This document shows positions 32,964 to 41,396 of a stretch of 50,606 bases of DNA, in pieces. Position numbers and translations under genes: made by a program. Every line of letters begins with the position of its first letter. Positions within the stretch are counted from its first letter, which is position 1. Under the pieces are notes generated by a model. That model was not told the origin of the DNA and made no database searches. It worked only from the letters and a program-made list of their open reading frames with translations. Location: assembly GCA_944323365.1 (NCBI GenBank), contig CALUSG010000049.1, positions 1 through 50,606 of the forward strand. Direction: 5' to 3'. The DNA is from Candidatus Gastranaerophilales bacterium (lineage in GTDB: Bacteria; Cyanobacteriota; Vampirovibrionia; Gastranaerophilales; Gastranaerophilaceae).

Positions 32964-33515
32964 ATGCAAGTTAAATTATCAGACAGAACTAATTTTAATG
33001 GTATATATAAACTTACTTATTCAAAAGCAAATTGTGAAAGCATGAAATCAATTGTTTCCGATTATATGAAAAAGAAAGAAAAACCCATATTAATATTTAA
33101 TGGATCAAATCCTTTAGTTGAAAAAATAAATAAGCAACTGAACCAACATATTGAGGCTTTAGGTTATTCAAATGAATGGTTTGAAAATAATGCCTTCATT
33201 CATCACGTAGATATATATGAACTTAAAAGGAACCCCATATATGTTTTTACAACCGAAGAAAGTATTAAAAAACTACATAATTATTACCAGAAACAAATGA
33301 AATTAAAGAATTCATTATATACTAAAATAAAGAGATTTTTTATTCCAAAGAAAAAATATCCTGAGGATTTGCCTAAACACTTAAGATTAGCATTTGATTT
33401 ACTTAAATATAATAAAAAAGAAAATGAAATATTTCAAAAATTTATAGAAAAAGAAGATGTAAAAAATTTTAATCATTCTATTGATCTGTACTTTGCGTTA
33501 ATGAAGGAAAAATGA
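32964..33515 (+). CDS. NFxG-type small protein, first of three tandem paralogues
   Basis: 183 residues: MQVKLSDRTNFNGIYKLTYS at the start, then a domain with NPLVEKINKQLNQHIEALGYSNEWFENNAFIHHVDIYELKRNPIYVFTTEES, a basic helix and a C-terminal helical region (LPKHLRLAFDLL). The layout (NFxGIYK start, N-P...I-N-x-x-I, EWxxxNAxxHxx, xxFTT/IITT, LPxHL) matches the two following genes, but with low identity, so it is the most diverged copy. No signal peptide and no known domain. AAAAGGG lies upstream of the ATG. Confidence 0.75.
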   Translation: MQVKLSDRTNFNGIYKLTYSKANCESMKSIVSDYMKKKEKPILIFNGSNPLVEKINKQLNQHIEALGYSNEWFENNAFIHHVDIYELKRNPIYVFTTEESIKKLHNYYQKQMKLKNSLYTKIKRFFIPKKKYPEDLPKHLRLAFDLLKYNKKENEIFQKFIEKEDVKNFNHSIDLYFALMKEK

Positions 33516-33539
33516 TAATTAAAAAATTTAGGAGATTAT

Positions 33540-34088
33540 ATGCAGATCAACAATAATATAAATTTTACAGGAATATAAAAAATCCCTCTAAACGATAAAA
33601 ATTTGAAAGAGATAAAACAATATGTTTTACCAATGTATAAATATTTAAGGCAGGAAGAGGTCCTCGGGTTTCCCGGCGAAAATCCAATGAAAATGTTTAT
33701 AAATGAACGAATAAACTTACTGGCAGACATAGCCGGCGGTTCTAAAGAATGGCTTATGATGAATGCAGAGCACCATAATGTAAATACAGATTTTCTTGAA
33801 GATAAGTTTATGCATATAATTACGACAAAGAACGACATTTTAAGTCTTAAAAACTTTTTTCTAGAAAAAACAAAAAAACGTATAATACTAAAGCAAAAAA
33901 TTAAAAATCTGTTTAAAAAGCCTGAAAAACCCAATATAAATAAATCTTTGCCATTACATTTACAATTATTGGAAGAAATCATTAACATAACTCAAAAAGA
34001 GAATTCTCATTTTACTCAATTTTCAGGTGATAGAATAGTTAAAGTAAATGATACAAAAGAACTTTTAACAAAAATGTTAATGGAATAG
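33540..34088 (+). pseudogene. Middle NFxG-type paralogue interrupted by an in-frame TAA at codon 13
   Basis: From ATG 33540 (good AGGAG site) the first 12 codons read MQINNNINFTGI, then TAA at 33576-33578, then KIPLNDKNLKEIKQYVLPMYKY in the same frame to a normal stop at 34088. The next gene has TAC (Tyr) at that point (NFTGIYKIPLS), so one C-to-A change makes the stop. The rest is intact and about as long as its neighbours, with no other lesions. The only later start is a TTG at 33603 without a ribosome site. It is a recent nonsense mutation, a sequencing or assembly error, or read-through. Confidence 0.75.
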
Positions 34089-34098
34089 AGAATTATAT

Positions 34099-34644
34099 AT
34101 GAAAATAAATAACAATATAAATTTTACAGGAATATACAAAATTCCTCTAAGCGAAAAGAATATAAAAGTAATAGAAGAAGATTTTTTGCCAATGTATAAA
34201 TACTTCAAACGTGAAGGATGCGATAGCTTTATTGGCGAAAATCCGATAAAAACATTAATTAATGAAAGAATAGACAAACTGGCCGAAATAGCCGGCGGTT
34301 CCAAAGAATGGCTTATGGCAAATGCCGAAGTTCATAATATAAATACTGATGTGCTTGATGATAAAGACATACATATAATTACAACTAATAAAGAAATAAA
34401 ACGTTTTAACAAATTTTTTTCCAAAAGAGCAATAAATACTTTAATATTTAAGATTAAGAACAAATTTAAAAAAACTGAAGAGCCAAACACAAATAAATCT
34501 TTGCCGACACATTTACAATCATTGGAAGCAATTATTAACCTAACTAAAAAAGCAAATTCCGATTTCAAAAAGTATTCGGAAGACAGAATAATTAAAGTAA
34601 ATGATCTGGATGAGCTTTTATTAAAAATGTTAAAGGAAGAGTAA
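34099..34644 (+). CDS. NFxG-type small protein, third tandem paralogue
   Basis: 181 residues: MKINNNINFTGIYKIPLSEKN at the start, PMYKY near 32, GENPIKTLINERIDKLAEIAGGSKEWLMANAEVHNINTDVL (52-92), DIHIITTNKEI, a basic helix (about 110-130) and the C-terminal LPTHLQSLEAIINLT...IIKVNDLDELLLKML. It is closely related to the preceding interrupted gene throughout (GGSKEWLM, NERI, LPxHLQ and KVND are shared). There are no cysteines, signal peptide or membrane segments. The domain is unknown to me. It follows the middle copy by 10 bases. Confidence 0.78.
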   Translation: MKINNNINFTGIYKIPLSEKNIKVIEEDFLPMYKYFKREGCDSFIGENPIKTLINERIDKLAEIAGGSKEWLMANAEVHNINTDVLDDKDIHIITTNKEIKRFNKFFSKRAINTLIFKIKNKFKKTEEPNTNKSLPTHLQSLEAIINLTKKANSDFKKYSEDRIIKVNDLDELLLKMLKEE

Positions 34645-34804
34645 ATTGTTCTTAAAGACATATTGCAAATAAAAATTGTTTATGTTAAATTAATTATGTC
34701 AGAAAAGTTACTCACGAATATTTTATCAATAGCTATAAATAGCTTTATTTTGATGTATTCGTACCCGATAAGAAATCACATTAAACTAATGAAAGGTAAA
34801 ATCA
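34645..34804 (+). other. Leader region of rpsE
   Basis: 160 bases between the last paralogue and rpsE. It contains the palindrome AGCTATAAATAGCT (34731-34744) followed by TTTATTTT, which could be a weak terminator for the paralogues. I see no convincing promoter and no gene; a reading frame of 65 codons crossing into rpsE looks spurious. Confidence 0.4.
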
Positions 34805-35476
34805 ATGGATTTAGAAAACAAAGACGAAATTACAGTTTCACAAGAAGAAAATGTAGCTGAAGAAACTGAACAAGTAACAGAGGAAGTAATTGAAGAAGTA
34901 GCAGAAGTTACAGAAGATGCCCCTCAAGAAAGACAATCAAAACGCAGATCAAGAAGCGGCAAAAAACAAAGAATAGAAACAGTAGAAGAAAAACCGCAAA
35001 GCGAATGGACAGAACAAGTAGTTCAAATAAGCCGTGTAACAAAAGTAGTAAAGGGCGGAAAGAAATTAAGTTTTAGAGCCATAGTAATAGTTGGAAACAA
35101 AAAAGGCCAAGTAGGTATAGGCTGTGCAAAAGCTGCAGAAGTAATAATAGCAATACAAAAAGCAATAGCTGACGGCAGAAAAAATCTTATCACAGTACCT
35201 ATATTCAAAACAACTATTCCGCATCCGATTACAGGTAAATCAGGAGCAGGAGCAGTAATGTTAAGACCGGCCTCACAAGGTACAGGTATCATAGCAGGTG
35301 GTGCTGTAAGACCTGTATTAGAACTTGCAGGTATTGAAAATATATTAGCAAAATCATTAGGTTCAAAATCACCTTTAAATGCAGCTTACGCAACAATTAA
35401 CGCATTAAAAGCTTTGACACCGTTTAATGAAGTAGCTAAAAAACGTGGATTGACAATGGCTGAATTATTAAACTAG
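34805..35476 (+). CDS. rpsE: 30S ribosomal protein S5 with a long acidic N-terminal extension
   Basis: The 223-residue protein is S5 from about residue 67 on ([47 protein letters not shown] ... [19 protein letters not shown] ... [10 protein letters not shown]). Before it come about 65 residues not in E. coli S5 (166 residues): an acidic run ([20 protein letters not shown]) and then a basic one ([14 protein letters not shown]). S5 helps set decoding accuracy and 30S assembly. AAAGG precedes the ATG. The usual rplR (L18) does not precede it. Confidence 0.95.
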   Translation: MDLENKDEITVSQEENVAEETEQVTEEVIEEVAEVTEDAPQERQSKRRSRSGKKQRIETVEEKPQSEWTEQVVQISRVTKVVKGGKKLSFRAIVIVGNKKGQVGIGCAKAAEVIIAIQKAIADGRKNLITVPIFKTTIPHPITGKSGAGAVMLRPASQGTGIIAGGAVRPVLELAGIENILAKSLGSKSPLNAAYATINALKALTPFNEVAKKRGLTMAELLN

Positions 35477-35488
35477 CCTGTAATACAA

Positions 35489-35517
35489 TTGACAAAAAAA
35501 GATAATATAATTAAATA
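35489..35517 (+). promoter_or_regulatory. Possible internal promoter before rpmD
   Basis: A perfect TTGACA (35489-35494) is followed after 17 bases by TAAATA (35512-35517), 15 bases before the rpmD start. A TATAAT in between is too close (11 bases) to pair with it. The -10 is weak, so this is tentative. Confidence 0.35.
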
Positions 35518-35531
35518 AAGGAAATAGAATT

Positions 35532-35717
35532 ATGACAAAGAAAAATACAATAAAAATTAAACTTGTAAAAAGTTTAATAGGAGCGTCAGAAGCACAACGC
35601 AAAGTGGTTGCAGCACTTGGTTTAAGCAAAAAAGACCAAACAGTTGAACATTCAGAAACACCAACCATTATGGGAATGGTAAATAAAGTATCACATTTAT
35701 TAGAAGTGGTAAAATAG
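35532..35717 (+). CDS. rpmD: 50S ribosomal protein L30
   Basis: 61 residues, standard for L30: IKIKLVKSLIGASEAQRKVVAALGLSKKDQTVEHSETPTIMGMVNKVSHLLEV, with the conserved helix-loop-helix and the LGL and P-x-x-x-GM(V/I)-x-K-V motifs. TAAAGGA precedes the ATG. It is the second gene of the rpsE-rpmD-rplO-secY run. Confidence 0.95.
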   Translation: MTKKNTIKIKLVKSLIGASEAQRKVVAALGLSKKDQTVEHSETPTIMGMVNKVSHLLEVVK

Positions 35718-35791
35718 TACAGACTGCGTACAGTTACTAGTGTAACGACAGTGAAAAGCGAGCGGTCAAAATAAAAAGAGGAAAACGAAAA

Positions 35792-36241
35792 ATGACAAAT
35801 ATTACATTAGAAGATTTAAAACCCGCAGAAGGGTCAACCCACAAAACAAAACGTGTAGGCAGAGGAAGATCATCAGGCAGAGGAAAAACATCTTGCCGCG
35901 GGCATAACGGAGAAGGCCAACGTTCAGGAAGCAGTGCAAAAAGAGGGTTTGAAGGCGGACAAATGCCTGCATACAGAAGACTTCCTAAATTAAAAGGTTT
36001 TCAGGTAATAAATAAACTTAACTATGCCGAAATTAATGTGGGAAGAATTGCTCAATTGGGACTTAAAGAAGTATCATTAGAAACTTTAAAAGAAGCCAAA
36101 AGAGTTCATTCATCAGCAGATGGTTTAAGAATTTTAGGTAACGGAGAAATCAAAAAAGCCGTAACCGTAAAAGCAAGTTATGTAACACCATCAGCAAAAG
36201 AAAAAATAGAAGCCGCAGGCGGAAAGGTTGAGTTAGTATAA
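35792..36241 (+). CDS. rplO: 50S ribosomal protein L15
   Basis: 149 residues: NITLEDLKPAEGSTHKTKRVGRGRSSGRGKTSCRGHNGEGQRSG, a glycine/arginine-rich N-terminal arm as in all L15, then GGQMPAYRRLPKLKGF and the C-terminal globular domain. AGAGG precedes the ATG. Its stop overlaps the secY start (TAATG). The 74-base gap before it holds GTTACTAGTGTAAC (35736-35749), a short palindrome of unknown meaning. Confidence 0.95.
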   Translation: MTNITLEDLKPAEGSTHKTKRVGRGRSSGRGKTSCRGHNGEGQRSGSSAKRGFEGGQMPAYRRLPKLKGFQVINKLNYAEINVGRIAQLGLKEVSLETLKEAKRVHSSADGLRILGNGEIKKAVTVKASYVTPSAKEKIEAAGGKVELV

Positions 36242-37581
36242 TGGCACAAGGAATAAAAATGCCTACAACTGAAGATTTAATGTCAATGTGGCAGGCATCA
36301 GGCTTAAAGCAAAAAATCTTATTTACTTTTTTAATGATAGCAGCTTTCAGGCTTGGTGTACAAATGCCGTTGTTTGGTATAAACAATCAGGTATTTGCAA
36401 ACATTGCACAGGGAAATAACATCATTGGATTTTTGGACTTATTTTCAGGCGGAGCATTAGGAACTGTATCAATCTTTGCATTAGGTATAGGACCATTTAT
36501 TACGGCATCAATTATTGTTCAATTGTTATCTGTAGTAATTCCGTCACTTGAAAAACTTCAAAAAGAAGAAGGTGAAGCAGGCAGAAGAAAATTATCGCAG
36601 TATACAAGAGTATTTACAGTAATCTTAGCTGTATTTCAATCGTTAATATTTATGCTGTATTTGCATCATTTGCCTGGAGCAGTATTGCCAAATTTAAACC
36701 CTATAATGTTTTTTATAAGTTCGGTAGTAGTATTAACAGCCGGTTCAGTACTGGTAATGTGGTTATCTGAGCTTATAACAGAAAAGGGCATAGGAAATGG
36801 CGGTTCATTAATAATCTTTGTAGGTATAATTTCAGGTATACCTGTATATGCCTCAAGAACAGCACAAATGGTAGCTAATAGTTCAGCGTTACAATTTGGT
36901 TTATTTATGCTGCTTGCAATATTTTTTGCAGCAATGGTATTTATTGTAATAATGCAGGAAGCTGTAAGAAAAGTTGTCATAGTAAACCCGAAACGCCAGG
37001 TTGGTAATAAAATATACGGTGGAATGAATTCATTTATACCATTTAAATTAAATCCCGGCGGTGTAATGCCTATCATTTTTGCTATTGCAATATTGTTATT
37101 TCCATCAACAGTATTAACATTAGTCGGACAAGCTAATTTCAAGTCATATGCCGTAAAAAACATGGTAATGACTTTAAATCACTGGTTGAGTCCTGACGGA
37201 ATAACATATTATATTTTATATTTTGCATTAATTGTAGCGTTAACATTTTTCTACGCATCAATTATGCCAAATATGCAGCCAAAAGATATAGCTGATAATT
37301 TAAAAAAATACGGTTCATCAATACCTGGGATAAAACCCGGAAAACCGACAGCTGAAGCACTTGATAGAATTTTAACCAAAACAACATTTATCGGTGCAAT
37401 GGGACTTGGAATAATAGCCTTAGTACCATCACTTGCAAGTTACATAACAAATATAAAGACATTGCAAGGTATCGGAGCTACTTCTTTAATAATCATGGTT
37501 GGAGTAGCACTTGATTTGATAAATCAAGTAAGAACACATCTTTTGGCAAGAAATTACGAATCATTTCTTAAAGAAAAGTAA
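36241..37581 (+). CDS. secY: Protein translocase subunit SecY
   Basis: 446 residues with ten hydrophobic segments and the SecY family motifs: FRLGVQMPLFGIN, the plug-region DLFSGGALGTVSIFALGIGPFITASIIVQLL, SELITEKGIGNGGSLIIF, the cytoplasmic loop QEAVRKVVIVNPKRQ, and the C-terminal loop KPGKPTAEALDRILTKTTFIGAMGL. It is the membrane channel that receives proteins delivered by SRP and SecA. The usual adk-map-infA genes do not follow; a terminator does. Confidence 0.96.
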   Translation: MAQGIKMPTTEDLMSMWQASGLKQKILFTFLMIAAFRLGVQMPLFGINNQVFANIAQGNNIIGFLDLFSGGALGTVSIFALGIGPFITASIIVQLLSVVIPSLEKLQKEEGEAGRRKLSQYTRVFTVILAVFQSLIFMLYLHHLPGAVLPNLNPIMFFISSVVVLTAGSVLVMWLSELITEKGIGNGGSLIIFVGIISGIPVYASRTAQMVANSSALQFGLFMLLAIFFAAMVFIVIMQEAVRKVVIVNPKRQVGNKIYGGMNSFIPFKLNPGGVMPIIFAIAILLFPSTVLTLVGQANFKSYAVKNMVMTLNHWLSPDGITYYILYFALIVALTFFYASIMPNMQPKDIADNLKKYGSSIPGIKPGKPTAEALDRILTKTTFIGAMGLGIIALVPSLASYITNIKTLQGIGATSLIIMVGVALDLINQVRTHLLARNYESFLKEK

Positions 37582-37601
37582 TAAGAATAAATAAATAAAT
37601 A

Positions 37602-37633
37602 AAAATAGCTCCATAAAAGGGGCTATTTTTTTG
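37602..37633 (+). terminator. Terminator of the rpsE-secY operon
   Basis: The stem AAAAATAGCTCC/GGGGCTATTTTT, with one mismatch and loop ATAAAA, runs into T7. It starts about 20 bases after the secY stop. Confidence 0.85.
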
Positions 37634-37752
37634 TGAAAAATAATAAGCAATTCAGACAATGAATAATAAAAAAAGTATCGTAAGATGAATATGTAAATCC
37701 TCAACTCTTCTGATTGCTCAGCATTGCCTCTCATATGAGAGGCCTTTTTTTT
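37634..37752 (+). ncRNA. Possible small RNA ending in a strong terminator
   Basis: Between the secY terminator and the PilZ gene about 90 bases hold no gene but end in a perfect palindrome GCCTCTCATATGAGAGGC (37726-37743) and a run of eight T (37745-37752). A terminator here is redundant for secY, so it may belong to a short independent transcript. I see no clear promoter, so this is speculative; the hairpin itself is solid. Confidence 0.35.
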
Positions 37753-37812
37753 GTAAAGTAGCTGACAAAATAAAAAAAATAAAGTATAATAAACGCATGG
37801 AAAGGGTAAAAA

Positions 37813-38400
37813 ATGAGAGAATTAATATCAAAGGATTTAAAAGTAACAATAGTGCCGCATAATTTTAAAAATGCAAATAAAGGTGTAATAACAGAAGTTG
37901 CTCCTGATTATTTTATGCTTGAGTTGGATTATGAACCTGAAGGTATATTAAGAAGTAACTATTGCGAATTTTATACGCAGACACAATACGGAATGCTTTA
38001 TTTTAATTCATATGCAAAAGAAATTAACGGTAAAACATTAAAAATAGCAAGTCCCGCAAAGCATAAATTTTTGCAAAGAAGACAATATACCCGTATAAAA
38101 TATATACTGGATTTAGACTTATTTGAAGGCGATAGAGCATTAAAAATAACGACATTGGATATATCTGCAGGCGGTATGAAATTTAAAACCAATGAAAACA
38201 TAAATATTGAATCAAAATATCAAATTACATTACCGCTTTCAGAAGAACAAAATATCAGCTGTACTTTTTCGCCGATACGTATAGAAAAGAATACAGAAGG
38301 ATACACCATTTCAGGTAAATTTGAATTTAATTCAAATCATGACAAAATGATAATAATCCAATATTGTGCAAAAAGGGATATAGAGATTAAAAACAAATAA
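37813..38400 (+). CDS. PilZ-domain protein (probable cyclic-di-GMP receptor, YcgR-like)
   Basis: 195 residues: an N-terminal beta-rich YcgR-like domain (1-80) and a PilZ domain from about 85 with both c-di-GMP motifs, R90-x3-R94 (RRQYTRIKY) and D116-x-S118-x2-G121 (LDISAGGM). The intact motifs suggest real c-di-GMP binding. Relatives control motility, pili or polysaccharide export. It is followed three bases later by a decarboxylase-like gene. GGAAAGGG lies upstream of the ATG. Confidence 0.88.
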   Translation: MRELISKDLKVTIVPHNFKNANKGVITEVAPDYFMLELDYEPEGILRSNYCEFYTQTQYGMLYFNSYAKEINGKTLKIASPAKHKFLQRRQYTRIKYILDLDLFEGDRALKITTLDISAGGMKFKTNENINIESKYQITLPLSEEQNISCTFSPIRIEKNTEGYTISGKFEFNSNHDKMIIIQYCAKRDIEIKNK

Positions 38401-38403
38401 TTT

Positions 38404-39444
38404 ATGAGTTTGGTCAAATTATTAAAGAAAAAAAATAAAAAAGCATTATTTACGACACCAAGTCATTCACAAAAATTTTGTTTGTATAAACCTTTAAAAC
38501 AATTATACAAAATTGATATTTCAGAAACAGAAACACACAATCCGCAAGCAGCACTAAAAAAAGCACAAGACAGAGCCAAAAAAATATATAAAACAGCTTC
38601 TACATTGTTTTTAACTAACGGCTCAACAAGCGGAATAATTGTTTCTGTATTAAGCTGTGTATCACCCGGTGAAAAAGTTTTAATATGGCGAGATGCACAT
38701 CCATGCCATATAAATGCTGTGAAACTGGCCGGCGGAATTTCTGTATTTTATGACTTAAATACGGAACCGAATTGGGGAATTCCAATGGAAACCGACGCAG
38801 AAATGATAGAGCACTACCTCAAAACTGATGATATAAAAGCTGTAATAGTCACATCACCAACATATGAAGGTATTGTATCAGACATTAGAAGTCTGAAAAA
38901 GACATGCGATAAATACAATGCATATTTAATAGTAGATGAAGCCCACGGAGCACTTTACCCGTTTTCAACAAGACTACCGGAAAGTGCAGTTAATATAGCG
39001 GATTTTACAATACAATCGCTTCATAAAACAGCAGGCGGAGTAAACCCAACAGCACTTTTGCATACAACCACGAATTTAAATATTGAAAAAGCTTTAAAAA
39101 TGATAAACACGACATCTCCGTCATATCCATTGCTTGCCTCAATAGAAGCGAATATAAATTACCTGAACAGCTGGTGGGGAAGACGTAAACTGGATCAACT
39201 TCTTGATGAATTGGAAATTTTAAGAGAAGAATGTCCGAATTGTGAATTTTTTGGTGATGACTTAACAAAAATTCTTGTAAAAGTACCTGATTTAACAGGC
39301 GAAGAATTATCAGAAATACTATTTGATGAATATAACATAGAAGATGAAAAAACGAACCCAAAATCAACAATGCTGTTGTGCGGTATAGGAACGAACAAAG
39401 GGAAATTAAGAAAATTAAAAAAAGCACTAAACCGTCTTAGTTAA
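38404..39444 (+). CDS. Orn/Lys/Arg decarboxylase-family PLP enzyme, short form
   Basis: 346 residues corresponding to the PLP-binding core of basic amino-acid decarboxylases: TTPSHSQ (1-20), STLFLTNGSTSGII, RDAHPCHINAVKLAGG, TSPTYEGIVSDI, IVDEAHGALYPF (cofactor D178) and the Schiff-base lysine K208 in QSLHKTAGGVNPTALLH. The C-terminal domain of full-length (about 480-residue) relatives is mostly missing; the reading frame is otherwise clean, so I read it as a short form. Polyamine-related activity is likely but not certain. It follows the PilZ gene by three bases. The 3' end overlaps csaB by 18 bases. Confidence 0.82.
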   Translation: MSLVKLLKKKNKKALFTTPSHSQKFCLYKPLKQLYKIDISETETHNPQAALKKAQDRAKKIYKTASTLFLTNGSTSGIIVSVLSCVSPGEKVLIWRDAHPCHINAVKLAGGISVFYDLNTEPNWGIPMETDAEMIEHYLKTDDIKAVIVTSPTYEGIVSDIRSLKKTCDKYNAYLIVDEAHGALYPFSTRLPESAVNIADFTIQSLHKTAGGVNPTALLHTTTNLNIEKALKMINTTSPSYPLLASIEANINYLNSWWGRRKLDQLLDELEILREECPNCEFFGDDLTKILVKVPDLTGEELSEILFDEYNIEDEKTNPKSTMLLCGIGTNKGKLRKLKKALNRLS

Positions 39445-40452
39445 TTCATTATCAAAACCTTGCCAATCAAATTGCTTTGTAAGTGCATATTCTCTTAATT
39501 TATTTTCATTAATGCATTTTAAATCTTCAAACACAGCATCAAAGTCTTCAACGGCCTGCATGGAAATAAGAGGGATAGCAGCCTCATTAGCAAGTTTTTC
39601 TACTTTAGTATCATAATTTATCGCAATAGTTTTTATACCCATCTTAACGGCGACGACAACAGCGTGAAATCGCATTGCAATCATGTATTCTAATTTTGCA
39701 ATTTCAGATATAGTTTTTTCTAAACTTGAAGAATTTACAATTTCCGTATTAATAGAAGGTCTTAACTCGTTAAGCATAGACTGGAATTTTTTACATACAT
39801 CTAAATCAATTGAATCCTGAAAAGAAAATATTTTAATTTTTTTGTCATAGAAATCTTTAACAATTTGCCTTGCAAGTTTATAAAGCAAATTATCATTCAT
39901 AGTAGGGAAATTTCTAAGTTGAACACCAATAACGCCTTTACAATTTTGAGATTTCAAATCAAGCGAAAAAATCGGATCACAGAGTAAATCAGACTTAACA
40001 CCCCATTTTTGTAGTAAATTAAAGCTTTTTAAATCTCTAACAGAAACATATGAACATTTTTTTAGGATTTTACCGGTAATAAAAGCTGCTAATTTATTGT
40101 TAATAGGCCCAATACCTTGAGCAAAAATAATTACACGCTTTTTGTATCTTAAGGCAGTAAAAATAATCCATAAGTAATAAACAAGCGACTTAAGACTTGT
40201 AACATCCTGTAAAAGGCTTCCTCCGCCGGAAATAAGTATATCCGACTGTTTAATAATGCCTGCAGCCTGATGAAAATCAAAAGAATAAATAGAATTAACG
40301 AAAAATTCCATAGATGTTTTTCTAGGGTCAGATGACAAAACAACAATTTCAAAACCTGCTTTTTTCAGCTTTTCAGTTAAAATTGCTAAGATAGCTTCAT
40401 CACCGAAATTTCCAAATCCGTAATATCCTGAGATAACAACTCTTTTAGCCAT
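39427..40452 (-). CDS. csaB: Polysaccharide pyruvyl transferase CsaB
   Basis: 341 residues with the CsaB signature: VVISGYYGFGNFGDEAILAIL, SGGGSLLQDVTSLKSLVYYLWI, IFAQGIGPI, SVRDLKS and MRFHAVVVAVKMGIKTIAINYDTKVEKLA. CsaB adds pyruvate to secondary wall polysaccharide, which holds S-layer proteins with SLH domains in Bacillus and in cyanobacteria and their relatives. This predicts pyruvylated wall glycan and SLH proteins in this organism. It starts at the base after the kinase stop, in one operon with eda and the kinase. Confidence 0.9.
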   Translation of the reverse strand: MAKRVVISGYYGFGNFGDEAILAILTEKLKKAGFEIVVLSSDPRKTSMEFFVNSIYSFDFHQAAGIIKQSDILISGGGSLLQDVTSLKSLVYYLWIIFTALRYKKRVIIFAQGIGPINNKLAAFITGKILKKCSYVSVRDLKSFNLLQKWGVKSDLLCDPIFSLDLKSQNCKGVIGVQLRNFPTMNDNLLYKLARQIVKDFYDKKIKIFSFQDSIDLDVCKKFQSMLNELRPSINTEIVNSSSLEKTISEIAKLEYMIAMRFHAVVVAVKMGIKTIAINYDTKVEKLANEAAIPLISMQAVEDFDAVFEDLKCINENKLREYALTKQFDWQGFDNELTKTV

Positions 40453-41388
40453 TTAAACACCTTTAAAAACAGAATAAACTTTGTCATGATACGGAATAGA
40501 TTTAATAGCTCCAATACCTTGAGCCTGCATGCCGGCGACAATAGACGCTAACTTAGCGGCTTCAATCATGGTACAGCCATGGGTAACACCGTGTAAAAAG
40601 CCGCCATTAAAGACATCGCCCGAACATGTTGTATCACAAACATCAGTAGTATAAAATTCAGTAAAACTTATAGAGCCATTATATCCAAGATAATATCCCA
40701 TATCAGTACCTGATTTAATAATAACAGTGCTAACACCTTTGTCCCAAAGATATTTAAACGCAGCATCAACAGATTCAATGCCCATAATTTCCAAATCATG
40801 CTTTTCGCTTAAAAATAAAATATCTGTTTCGGAAACAACCTCATCAAAGAATTCACGAGCATCGTCCAAAGAGAATACCGCTCTATTAAAGTTAGGGTCA
40901 TAAGCCGTTAAAATATTTGCATTATGAGCTAATTCAAAACTTTTTTTAACAACTTCTCTAGCAGACATAGAAAGCGATTGAGTTATCCCGGTAGAATAAA
41001 CAACCTTTGAATTATTTATATACTCAGCGTCAATATCATTTAAAGAAAGTTTAGCCGGAGCAGTTTTATTTCTGTAATAAGCAAATTCTTTATCTTTTAA
41101 ATCAGTTCTAGCAATCAGGTACAGACCGTTTTTTTCGTCAACAAGACTAACTTTGGATACATCAAGTCCTTCAGCTTTCCATCCGTCATATAAAAAATCT
41201 TTAAAAGCGTCATTTCCTAATTTAGTAACGAAACCAGCTTTAGAACCGAGTCTTACAGCTGCGACTGCAGTAGATAAAACATCACCGCCAAAATATTTAT
41301 AAAGGCACTTGGCATCTTTTAATGACTCATCGGCAGATAACTCAACAAGTCCTTCCCCTATAGCAATTATATCAAGTTTTTCATCCAT
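40453..41388 (-). CDS. kdgK: PfkB-family sugar kinase, probable 2-keto-3-deoxygluconate kinase
   Basis: 311 residues of the ribokinase/PfkB fold: N-terminal IIAIGEGLVEL, YFGGDVLSTAVAAVRLG, FVTKLGNDAF, and the C-terminal catalytic DTTCSGDVFNGGFLHG, where the usual GAGD reads CSGD but the catalytic Asp stays. The neighbouring KDPG aldolase gene, eight bases upstream, makes 2-keto-3-deoxygluconate the likely substrate. Phosphorylation gives KDPG, which the aldolase splits to pyruvate and glyceraldehyde-3-phosphate. The symbol rests on this gene order. Confidence 0.83.
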   Translation of the reverse strand: MDEKLDIIAIGEGLVELSADESLKDAKCLYKYFGGDVLSTAVAAVRLGSKAGFVTKLGNDAFKDFLYDGWKAEGLDVSKVSLVDEKNGLYLIARTDLKDKEFAYYRNKTAPAKLSLNDIDAEYINNSKVVYSTGITQSLSMSAREVVKKSFELAHNANILTAYDPNFNRAVFSLDDAREFFDEVVSETDILFLSEKHDLEIMGIESVDAAFKYLWDKGVSTVIIKSGTDMGYYLGYNGSISFTEFYTTDVCDTTCSGDVFNGGFLHGVTHGCTMIEAAKLASIVAGMQAQGIGAIKSIPYHDKVYSVFKGV

Positions 41389-41396
41389 AAATCACC

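Noticed and set aside
34663-34860. 65-codon frame before rpsE
   Set aside because: No ribosome site, runs into rpsE in another frame, and its composition is unlike neighbouring proteins.
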